Source: an uncultured Mesorhizobium sp. (lineage in GTDB: Bacteria; Pseudomonadota; Alphaproteobacteria; Rhizobiales; Rhizobiaceae). From it: DNA of 5,110 bases. Within the stretch, counting starts at the first letter, position 1; every line of letters starts with the position of its first letter. A model generated the notes under the pieces. That model was given only the letters and a program-made list of their open reading frames with translations. It was not told the origin of the DNA and made no database searches. The position numbers and the translations under genes are program-made. The stretch covers positions 1-5,110 of the forward strand of contig CATMOC010000325.1 of assembly GCA_950071955.1 (NCBI GenBank). The letters are read 5' to 3'. Shown in pieces: positions 1 through 5,102 of the stretch.

Positions 1-480
1 CCCCACCGGCATCCAGATGCGTGACAGCGAACGGATCCTGCCCATGTCCGACGTCAGCCCCAGGGCCCGGCCCGCGGCCAACAGGATCCGTGTACCCGGA
101 CCCGGTGTCCGTTCTTCCCGGTTGCCCCCACCCGTGAGCAGCGACCTCAGGTCGTCTCCCGAGAGCACATGCGGCATGTCGGACCCGGGCACGTCGGGTC
201 GGATCCGCCTGGCACCCGTGGCAACCACCAGGACGTCCGGCTCTAGGTCGGCGACGGTCGCCTCGTCGGCGGTCACGCCGCAGCGGACGTCCACGCCCAG
301 TTCGTGGAGCGATGCCTCCAGATAGCTGACCAGGTCGCCGTTGAGGGGCGTGGTGAGCGAGGAGAACCATGCTGTGCCGCCGAGCCTGGACTCCTTCTCC
401 AGAAGGGTGACCCGATGGCCCCGGCCGGCAGCGGTCCGGGCGCACTCCAGGCCCGCTGGCCCGCCGCCGACGACCACCAC
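1..480 (-). other. FAD/NAD(P)-binding middle domain of an Old Yellow Enzyme-type flavoprotein, fragment lacking both ends
   Basis: This stretch encodes a dinucleotide-binding fold. VVVVGGGPAG (ORF residues 273-282) carries the GxGxxG loop, followed by LECARTAAGRGHRVTLLEKE, with the acidic residue at the end of the second strand that contacts the FAD ribose, and then RLGGTAWFSSLT. LEPDVLVVATGAR is the typical ATG motif closing the first half of the domain, and RSLSRIWMPVG leads toward the second (NAD) Rossmann fold, which is outside the window. This order is typical of the C-terminal half of NADH:flavin oxidoreductases such as 2,4-dienoyl-CoA reductase FadH and trimethylamine dehydrogenase. 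The N-terminal TIM barrel with FMN, normally about 370 residues, is absent; LivH sequence stands in its place. Arginine AGG appears four times among about 16 arginines, but never among the 12 arginines of the LivH part, suggesting a different source genome. The insert within the domain (TGGGNREERTPGPG) resembles actinobacterial homologues; that is recollection, not a search. Confidence 0.75.
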
Positions 481-1296
481 GACGAAGGACAGGACGAGGA
501 AATCCATGCCGATGTTGTAGTTGGGCGGGACGATCGGCGTGTACATGACCCCGGCGACGCCGGCCACCACCGCGGCCATGGCGAACACCACCGTGAACCG
601 GCGCTGGATGTCGATGCCGAGGAACCCGACCGTCTGGCGGTCTTCCATGCCGGCGCGCACGACCATCCCGTAGGTGGTGAAGCGCAGGAAGGCGATGACG
701 AGCCCTATGATCAGCAGCGCGAAGGCGAGGTAGATCAGCCGCCACCAGGGATAGTAGATGCCGGCGAGACCGACCCAGGAGCCGACGTCGGCGCTTCCCG
801 ACAGCGCCGCCGGTGCGGCGACCGGGATGGGGTTGGCGCCGAAATAGGCCTTCACGACCTCCTGCAGGACGATTGCGAGACCGAAGGTCACCAGGATCTG
901 CTCGGCGTGGCTGCGGCGATAGAAGTAGCGGATGAGGCCGCGTTCCATCGCGATGCCCAGGATCAGCATCACGGGAATGGCGAACAGGATTGACAGCGGC
1001 ACCGACCACTGGACCAGGAAGGCGCCAAAATCGCCGAGCCAAGCCTGCACGAGCGGCGTGCGGATCTCCATGGGCGATCCCCATGGCGTCAGCTTCTCCG
1101 GATCGACCGTGACCGTCTCGAGCTGGAGCAGCCGGCTGAAGACGACGGCGCAGAAGGCGCCGATCATGAACAGGGCGCCATGCGCGAAGTTGACGACGCC
1201 CAGCGTGCCGAAGACCAGCGTGAGGCCGAGCGCGATGAGAGCGTAGGCAGCGCCCTTGTCGAGGCCGTTGAGCAGTTGCAGAACGAATTGGTCCAT
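1..1296 (-). CDS. livH: LivH-type ABC transporter permease running in frame into a flavoprotein Rossmann domain (chimeric, 3'-partial)
   Basis: Residues 1 to about 278 are a LivH-family inner-membrane permease of a branched-chain amino acid-type ABC importer. The family signature GLTLVFGTLGVVNFAHGAL lies near residues 23-41. Hydrophobic helices fall at roughly 5-30, 34-53, 97-118, 134-152, 184-206, 232-255 and 263-278. The cytoplasmic coupling loop RAGMEDRQTVGFLGID, which normally contacts the ATPase subunits, sits near 214-229. A normal LivH of about 290-340 residues continues after VVVVVGG with a GxGS segment and one or two more helices. Here it is replaced by GPAGLECARTAAGRGHRV, the start of an FAD-binding fold, and the frame stays open to position 1 (432 codons, no stop). 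Start: ATG at 1296, preceded by a weak GGCGGA. It lies 86 bp downstream of the binding-protein gene, probably in one operon. The permease identity is firm. The intact fusion as a real protein is doubtful, because the last helices are missing and the flavin domain has no catalytic barrel. Confidence 0.85.
   Translation of the reverse strand, partial: MDQFVLQLLNGLDKGAAYALIALGLTLVFGTLGVVNFAHGALFMIGAFCAVVFSRLLQLETVTVDPEKLTPWGSPMEIRTPLVQAWLGDFGAFLVQWSVPLSILFAIPVMLILGIAMERGLIRYFYRRSHAEQILVTFGLAIVLQEVVKAYFGANPIPVAAPAALSGSADVGSWVGLAGIYYPWWRLIYLAFALLIIGLVIAFLRFTTYGMVVRAGMEDRQTVGFLGIDIQRRFTVVFAMAAVVAGVAGVMYTPIVPPNYNIGMDFLVLSFVVVVVGGGPAGLECARTAAGRGHRVTLLEKESRLGGTAWFSSLTTPLNGDLVSYLEASLHELGVDVRCGVTADEATVADLEPDVLVVATGARRIRPDVPGSDMPHVLSGDDLRSLLTGGGNREERTPGPGTRILLAAGRALGLTSDMGRIRSLSRIWMPVG
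463..483 (-). other. Fusion breakpoint tract (Val-rich then Gly-Gly codons)
   Basis: The 21 bases encode VVVVVGG on the minus strand. Upstream codons (FLVLSFV) are LivH and downstream codons (GPAGLECA) are flavoprotein. Both families naturally have a run of valines followed by two glycines at this point, in the same codon phase, so a shared tract of about 20 bases could join them without a frameshift. The true breakpoint lies somewhere inside this tract. Confidence 0.7.
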
Positions 1297-1342
1297 GGTG
1301 TTTCCGCCCCGCACGGGGGAGATGGGGATGCCGCAAAGGTGA

Positions 1343-1369
1343 GGCGGCCGGCCCCGTTGGCCGGCCGCC
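1343..1369 (-). terminator. Perfect 11-bp GC hairpin between binding-protein and permease genes
   Basis: Arms GGCGGCCGGCC (1343-1353) and GGCCGGCCGCC (1359-1369) are exact inverted complements around a 5-base loop. The hairpin lies 13 bp beyond the binding-protein stop, inside the 86-bp gap before livH. On the minus strand it is followed by TCACCTTTGCGG, not a proper T-run. It therefore looks more like an mRNA-stabilising or partial-termination element than a full terminator. Such elements often let the periplasmic binding protein be made in excess over the permease. Confidence 0.6.
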
Positions 1370-1382
1370 CGAAGTCACCGTG

Positions 1383-2723
1383 TCAGCACTTGCTGGAGAC
1401 CGGGCCGAGTTCGCCGCCGAAAATCGACGGATCGTAGGTTACGACCTCGGTATCGACCTGCTTCACGACCTGGAGGAGATCGTACTTGTCGCGCGGGTTC
1501 TCCTTGCCCTGCACCACGAGCACCGGCTTGAAGCACTGGTGGTCGGCGGCGCGATAGAGCGTCGGACCGTTGCCGAGGCCGTCGAACTCGAAGCCTTCCA
1601 GCGCCTTCACGACGCCTTCGGGATTGAAGGTGCCGGCCATTTCGCAGGCATTGGCGTAGAGCAGCGCCTGGGCGTAGCCCGTCTGGGCGGCCTGTGAGGG
1701 CGGCGTGCCGTATTCCTCGCCGAACGACTTGGTGAAAGCCTTCGTGCCCTCGTTGTCGAGCTGCCAGTCCCAGTTGGCGGTGCCGTAGATGCCCTTGATG
1801 GCATCGCCCGCGCCCTGGGCCATGAGCTCGGAGAACAGCGGAACGACGATCTCGAAGTTCTTGCCGTTGGCCTGCTTGTCGCGCATGCCGAACTGCACCG
1901 CCTGGCGCAGCGAGTTCACCATGTCGTTGCCGTAGTGGTTGAGGACCAGCACGTCGGCGCCCGAATTGAGCACCGGAGTGATGTATTGCGAGAAGTCGGC
2001 GGCGCCGAGCGGAGTGCGCACGGCCGAGACCGTCTCCCAGCCGAGGGCCTCGGTGGCGTTCTTGATGGATTCTTCCTGGGTCCAGCCCCAGGTGTAGTCC
2101 GCCGTCAGGTGATAGGCGCGGCGGTCTTTGCCGTAAGCCTCGGCCAGAACCGGCGCGATGGCCTGGCCCGACATGTAGGCGTTGAAGAAGTGACGGAAGC
2201 CGTTGGCCTTCTTGTCCTTGCCGGTCGTGTCGTTGGAATGGGTGAGGCCGGCCATGAAGATGACGCCCATGTCCTGGCACAGCGACTGCACCGCGACCGC
2301 CACGCCCGACGACGAGCCGCCGCTGATCATGACGGCCTTGTCGCGCTCGATCATGCGCGTCGCCGAGGCGCGGGCCGCGTCCGACTTGGTCTGCGTGTCG
2401 CCGGTGACGTACTCGACCTTCTTGCCGAGAATGCCGTTGCCCTTCAGGCTGGAGCCCTTGAAGGTGTTGAGCATGCCGCCGTCGCCCTCGCCGTTGAGGT
2501 GCTTGACCGCGAGCTGGTAGGCCTTGAGCTGGTCCTTGCCTTCTTCGGCGTAGGGACCGGTCTGCGGCACGTTGAAGCCCAGCACCACGCTGGAGCCAGT
2601 CGGCGCGTTGCAGAATTCCTGCGACCAGGCGCGGCTGGTGAAGATCGTCGGCATGGCGAGACCGGCGCCTGCGATGGCGCTGGTCCTCAGGAAAATTCGG
2701 CGATTCATCTTGTCGAAGTTCAT
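1383..2723 (-). CDS. Liv-type ABC transporter substrate-binding protein, Tat-exported
   Basis: A periplasmic binding protein of the LivJ-like class (Peripla_BP_6 / type I fold), 446 residues, which captures a small amino acid, amide or carboxylate and delivers it to a LivHM permease. The N-terminus MNFDKMNRRIFLRTSAIAG carries a twin-arginine motif (NRRIFLR, residues 7-13), a hydrophobic stretch to about 28, and a probable cleavage near AWS/Q (34/35), so export is likely via Tat in folded form. The mature part begins with VVLGFNVPQTGPYAEEGKDQLKAYQLAVKHLN, the canonical start of this fold. Later come GGSSSGVAVAVQSLCQDMGVIFMAG and SGADVLVLNHYGND. The start at 2723 is chosen because AGGGAGGA lies 5 bases upstream and the Tat signal begins there; an upstream in-frame ATG at 2801 adds a non-signal-like tail and would overlap the putative promoter. 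It is divergent from the acyl-CoA regulator and first in the transporter operon. Family certain; ligand unknown. LivJ relatives beside acyl-CoA regulators may take short-chain acids, which is inference. Confidence 0.93.
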   Translation of the reverse strand: MNFDKMNRRIFLRTSAIAGAGLAMPTIFTSRAWSQEFCNAPTGSSVVLGFNVPQTGPYAEEGKDQLKAYQLAVKHLNGEGDGGMLNTFKGSSLKGNGILGKKVEYVTGDTQTKSDAARASATRMIERDKAVMISGGSSSGVAVAVQSLCQDMGVIFMAGLTHSNDTTGKDKKANGFRHFFNAYMSGQAIAPVLAEAYGKDRRAYHLTADYTWGWTQEESIKNATEALGWETVSAVRTPLGAADFSQYITPVLNSGADVLVLNHYGNDMVNSLRQAVQFGMRDKQANGKNFEIVVPLFSELMAQGAGDAIKGIYGTANWDWQLDNEGTKAFTKSFGEEYGTPPSQAAQTGYAQALLYANACEMAGTFNPEGVVKALEGFEFDGLGNGPTLYRAADHQCFKPVLVVQGKENPRDKYDLLQVVKQVDTEVVTYDPSIFGGELGPVSSKC

Positions 2724-2728
2724 GGAGT

Positions 2729-2736
2729 TCCTCCCT
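2729..2736 (-). promoter_or_regulatory. Strong ribosome binding site of the substrate-binding protein gene
   Basis: On the minus strand AGGGAGGA stands 5 bases before the ATG at 2723. It is a near-consensus Shine-Dalgarno sequence and fixes the start against the in-frame ATG at 2801 and the internal ATG at 2708. Confidence 0.8.
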
Positions 2737-2791
2737 GGGTGTCGCTTCGATTCTGGAAACGGACGGGGCGACTCGTGCGCCGCCTGTCCAC

Positions 2792-2820
2792 ATTCTTGCA
2801 AAGCGTTGTAAACATATCAA
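2792..2820 (-). promoter_or_regulatory. Candidate leftward promoter for the transporter operon
   Basis: Minus strand: TTGATA (2820-2815) matches the -35 consensus at 5 of 6 bases, and AAGAAT (2797-2792) matches the -10 at 4 of 6, with an exact 17-base spacer. Transcription would begin near 2785, leaving a leader of about 60 bases before the ATG at 2723. The whole spacer is occupied by the tandem TTGYAAA elements, as expected for a repressible promoter. Prediction by eye only; alphaproteobacterial promoters are loose. Confidence 0.45.
2795..2813 (+). promoter_or_regulatory. Tandem operator-like repeat CTTGCAAAGC / GTTGTAAAC
   Basis: TTGCAAA (2796-2802) and TTGTAAA (2806-2812) are direct repeats 10 bp apart, about one helical turn, so a regulator would meet both on the same face. 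TTTGCAAA-like sites are the type described for RamB/PccR regulators, the family encoded just to the right. They sit between the putative -35 and -10 of the leftward promoter, which suggests direct control of the transporter. Confidence 0.5.
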
Positions 2821-2836
2821 TAAGCCTTTGGTTTAA

Positions 2837-2863
2837 TTGAGGAAAACTGTAAATCTGTACTAT
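2837..2863 (+). promoter_or_regulatory. Candidate rightward promoter for the ScfR-type regulator, with an internal operator-like element
   Basis: TTGAGG (2837-2842) and TACTAT (2858-2863) form a -35/-10 pair with a short 15-base spacer. CTGTAAAT (2847-2854) within the spacer resembles the neighbouring TTGYAAA elements. Transcription would start near 2870, giving a leader of about 44 bases to a TTG start at 2914 but almost none to the GTG at 2875. Weak prediction, supported mainly by the local AT-richness in a GC-rich window. Confidence 0.35.
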
Positions 2864-2886
2864 CGGAGCGGCCGGTGGTAGTAAAT

Positions 2887-2897
2887 GCTTTACAAGC
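2887..2897 (-). promoter_or_regulatory. Operator-like element GCTTTACAAGC
   Basis: Read on the minus strand, 2896-2887 is CTTGTAAAGC, identical except for one C/T to CTTGCAAAGC at 2795-2804. The arms GCTT and AAGC are also a small palindrome. It lies downstream of the rightward promoter and upstream of the TTG start, a position suited to negative autoregulation. Confidence 0.45.
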
Positions 2898-2903
2898 CTT
2901 AGC

Positions 2904-2907
2904 GGAG
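2904..2907 (+). promoter_or_regulatory. Ribosome binding site supporting the TTG start of the regulator
   Basis: GGAG six bases before TTG at 2914. An equivalent GGAG (2865-2868) six bases before GTG at 2875 competes. The codon use of the intervening stretch favours the downstream start. Confidence 0.45.
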
Positions 2908-2913
2908 TCGCCC

Positions 2914-4386
2914 TTGAAGAACGCCGTTCCCGGATGGAAAGTCAGGAACCTGCGCAAGGCGCAGGGACTGTCGCAGGCCGAGCTTGCCCGGCGGTCGGGA
3001 CTGTCCGCGCCCTATCTCAACCTGATCGAACGCAACAAGCGTCCGGCCACCGGTCCGCTGCTCGACCGGATCGCCGAGGAACTCGGCGTGGACCGGGCCG
3101 TGCTCGACGGGGAAGCCGAGCGCAAGCTCTCCGAGGAACTCGGCGAGATCGTGCTCGATCCCGCGCTGTCTCGTCTCGTCTCCCCCGATGACGCGGGCGA
3201 CCTCGTCGGACAGTCTCCGCAGTGGGCGCAACTCGTGCGCAAGCTCTACCGGGCGTATCGCGACCAGAACGAATCGGTGATCGCGCTCGCGGACCGGCTC
3301 AACCACGATCCCTTCCTCGGCGAGAGCGTCCACCAACTCGTGACGCATGCCGCCTCGATCCGGTCGGCTGCCGAGATCCTGGCCGGTCTTTCGCCGCTCG
3401 ATACCGCCGACCGGACACGCTTCTTGTCGATCATCGCCTCCGATACCGGCAAGCTCTCGGATGCCGCCCGCTCCCTGGTGGACTTCTTCGACAATGCCAA
3501 CACCCGCGTCCGTTCCGCGACGTCGATGGAACACGTGGATGCCTTCATCTTCGAGACGAACAATTACTTCGACGAACTCGAGGGCGCCGCCGCGGATTTC
3601 CGGCGCTCCTTCCGAGAGGGCGAGACTGCCGTCGCCGCTGCCCGCCGGATGCCTGGGCCGGAGGAAGACAACGAAGCCAGCGCGACCATGTCCGCGCCGT
3701 CGCGCCAGTTCGCCCTCGTGCGCAGGGCGATGGACCGGATCGCCGGGTCGCAGATCGAGCGGATCGTGACGAACCACGAGACGCTGCCGACCGAGGAGGC
3801 TCGCGACCTCGCCCGTTCGGCGCTCCTCGGCTACGCCGCCGCCGCCGTTCTGATGCCCTATGACGAGTTCCTCGACGCCGCGCGGCGCTGTCGCTACGAT
3901 CTCGATCTACTCTGCGGCCGCTTTGGGGTTTCCTACGAACAGGCCGCGCACCGGGTGGCGACCTTGCGCCGGCCGGGCTCCGAGGGTGTCCGCTTCGCCT
4001 ATATGCGTTCCGATCCGTCGGGCTTCGTGACCAAACGCCTGCCGCTTCCCGGGCTGCCCTTGCCGCGCTATGGCACGGCCTGTCCGCTGTGGCCCGTCTA
4101 CGGCGCATTCCAGTCGGCTGGCGTCACGGTTCGCAGCTACGGCGAACTGCCGGCGGGAGAACAGTTCCTCTTCTTCGCCCGCGCCATCGAGAAGGGGCCG
4201 GCGATGGTCGGACGGCCGCGGCACCTGCTGTCGATCATGCTCGCCTGCCCGGCCTCGGATTCGGCCGAGGTCGTCTATGGAGACGGACTGGAGAGGCGCA
4301 CGGCGATGGTGCCGGTCGGCACGATCTGCCGCCTCTGTTCGCGCATAGGCTGCGGTGCCAGGCAGGAGGCGCCGCTGATCGCCTGA
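2914..4386 (+). CDS. XRE-type short-chain acyl-CoA responsive regulator (RamB/PccR/ScfR family) with a HisKA-like central segment
   Basis: A cytoplasmic DNA-binding regulator of the family that includes RamB and PccR, which sense short-chain acyl-CoA status and control acetate/propionate metabolism. With a TTG start it has 490 residues. The XRE helix-turn-helix is residues 8-62 (VRNLRKAQGLSQAELARRSGLSAPYLNLIERNKRP, split here only by reading). Residues 138-194 resemble a histidine-kinase DHp hairpin. Residues about 280-352 are a remnant of the ImmA/IrrE-like domain (LMPYDEFLDAAR, FGVSYEQAAHRVATLRRPG) with no HExxH zinc site. The C-terminal ScfR domain shows CPLWPVYGAF (C390), C445 and CRLCSRIGC (C472, C475, C480), the hallmark cysteines. 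Start: TTG 2914 has GGAG six bases upstream. The GTG at 2875 also has a GGAG, but the 13 codons it adds use TTA, GTA and GCT, unlike the gene, and contain an operator-like site. It is divergent from the transporter. Family call is firm; the effector is inferred. Confidence 0.88.
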   Translation: MKNAVPGWKVRNLRKAQGLSQAELARRSGLSAPYLNLIERNKRPATGPLLDRIAEELGVDRAVLDGEAERKLSEELGEIVLDPALSRLVSPDDAGDLVGQSPQWAQLVRKLYRAYRDQNESVIALADRLNHDPFLGESVHQLVTHAASIRSAAEILAGLSPLDTADRTRFLSIIASDTGKLSDAARSLVDFFDNANTRVRSATSMEHVDAFIFETNNYFDELEGAAADFRRSFREGETAVAAARRMPGPEEDNEASATMSAPSRQFALVRRAMDRIAGSQIERIVTNHETLPTEEARDLARSALLGYAAAAVLMPYDEFLDAARRCRYDLDLLCGRFGVSYEQAAHRVATLRRPGSEGVRFAYMRSDPSGFVTKRLPLPGLPLPRYGTACPLWPVYGAFQSAGVTVRSYGELPAGEQFLFFARAIEKGPAMVGRPRHLLSIMLACPASDSAEVVYGDGLERRTAMVPVGTICRLCSRIGCGARQEAPLIA

Positions 4387-4473
4387 CGTTGGCGGCGGGC
4401 GTTTCCGACGAAAGACCTATGGCCCGGCGGTATGGATGATTATAGTGGTTGTGGCGCAGGGAGGCATTGCAAG
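4387..4473 (+). other. Intergenic spacer between regulator and response regulator
   Basis: These 87 bases have no convincing terminator after the regulator stop. A locally AT-rich stretch (GATGATTATAGTGG, 4435-4448) could hold a -10-like element, but no matching -35 is evident. The lack of a terminator makes cotranscription with the upstream regulator possible. Confidence 0.35.
4459..4464 (+). promoter_or_regulatory. Shine-Dalgarno sequence fixing the TTG start of the response regulator
   Basis: GGGAGG ends nine bases before TTG at 4474. It would lie inside the coding sequence if the in-frame ATG at 4432 were used, which argues for the shorter protein. Confidence 0.65.
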
Positions 4474-4848
4474 TTGACACAGGCGACGATCCTGGTCGTC
4501 GAGGATGAGCCGAACATCGTGGAATCCCTGCGGTTCATCCTGGGCCGGGCGGGGTTCGCGGTCGAGGTCGCGTCGGACGGCGCCGATGCGCTGCGCATCA
4601 TGCGCGCGCGGAGCTTCGCGGCCGTCATCCTGGACATCATGCTGCCCGGCCTCAACGGTTTCGACGTCCTGAAGGCGGTTCGCTCGGACGAGAGCCTGGC
4701 CGGCCTGCCGGTCATCGTGCTGACCGCGAAGGGGCAGGTCAAGGACCGCCAAAACGCCGAGGAGATCGCCGCCTCCGCCTTCATCACCAAGCCGTTCTCA
4801 AATGCCGAGGTCGTGGACCGCGTGCGCGAACTGGCGGGCGTGAGGTGA
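4474..4848 (+). CDS. Stand-alone CheY-like response regulator receiver
   Basis: A single receiver domain of 124 residues with no output domain. It takes a phosphoryl group from a histidine kinase and passes on the signal by protein contact. Residues (from the TTG start): acidic pair E10-D11 in ILVVEDEP, phosphoacceptor D54 in VILDIMLPGLNG, T84 in VIVLTAKG, and K106 in FITKPFS. The whole active site is present, so phosphorylation should work. The usual GADA turn before the KPF motif is altered (IAASAF). Start: TTG at 4474 has GGGAGG upstream and opens directly into beta-1. The in-frame ATG at 4432 adds 14 residues with codons atypical of the gene (TAT, AGT, TGT, AGG). The stop overlaps the GTG of the next gene, implying translational coupling. 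The partner kinase is not in the window; the gene starting at 5102 is a candidate. Confidence 0.9.
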   Translation: MTQATILVVEDEPNIVESLRFILGRAGFAVEVASDGADALRIMRARSFAAVILDIMLPGLNGFDVLKAVRSDESLAGLPVIVLTAKGQVKDRQNAEEIAASAFITKPFSNAEVVDRVRELAGVR

Positions 4849-5102
4849 AGGAGCACGATCCCGATAGCCGGGGTGCGCGGGATGCCTCGGCCATCCTTCC
4901 CTTCCTGGGCGTCGTGCTCCTGTTCCCGCCGCTGGTCTACATCTTCGCCGCGCCCGTCACGGTCGGCGGCATTCCCCTGATCGTCGCCTACGTGTTCGGC
5001 GTGTGGGCGGCAATCATCCTGGTCGCCTTCCTCGTCTCCCGCCGACTGGAACCGGACGCGTCCGAGGCCGCGCGCCTGCCGGGACCGCCCGAGACGCGCT
5101 GA
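4845..5102 (+). CDS. Small two-helix inner-membrane protein, function unknown
   Basis: 85 residues with a short charged N-terminus (KEHDPDSRGARDAS), helix one at about 17-36 (ILPFLGVVLLFPPLVYIFAA), a short proline/glycine turn, helix two at about 43-64 (IPLIVAYVFGVWAAIILVAFLV), then SRRLEPD and a polar C-terminal tail. By the positive-inside rule, both ends are probably cytoplasmic. The GTG start overlaps the stop of the response regulator by four bases (GTGA), and its own stop overlaps a following ATG (TGATG), so it sits tightly inside an operon. Small proteins of this form are often found just before sodium:solute symporter genes or symporter-kinase fusions in proteobacteria. A role as an accessory subunit of such a protein is inference from layout and recollection. 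No catalytic motif is visible. Confidence 0.8.
   Translation: MKEHDPDSRGARDASAILPFLGVVLLFPPLVYIFAAPVTVGGIPLIVAYVFGVWAAIILVAFLVSRRLEPDASEAARLPGPPETR

Noticed and set aside
304..993. Long plus-strand open frame of 229 codons opposite the permease
   Set aside because: Its product is a low-complexity run of H, D, E, G and R with no domain. It is the GC-rich antisense shadow of the LivH/flavoprotein frame, which has clear family motifs.
1300..1320. Small CCCC/GGGG stem just before the permease start
   Set aside because: It has only four pairs in a GC-rich leader, and such stems are expected by chance here. No riboswitch-like structure was recognised.
1375..2820. Second minus-strand frame of 481 codons over the binding-protein gene
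   Set aside because: It is very rich in arginine, glutamine and glycine, and reads as a +1 shadow of the real frame, with no family features.
1935..2840. Plus-strand open frame of 301 codons opposite the binding-protein gene
   Set aside because: The composition is antisense-like, with no motif. The minus-strand gene has a Tat signal, a strong ribosome site and a recognisable fold.
2899..3777. Minus-strand open frame of 292 codons opposite the regulator
   Set aside because: It lacks any domain and overlaps completely a gene with helix-turn-helix and ScfR signatures on the other strand.
4432..4473. ATG at 4432 as the start of the response regulator
   Set aside because: The added 14 residues (DDYSGCGAGRHCK) are not receiver-like, use unusual codons and would bury the good GGGAGG ribosome site inside the gene.
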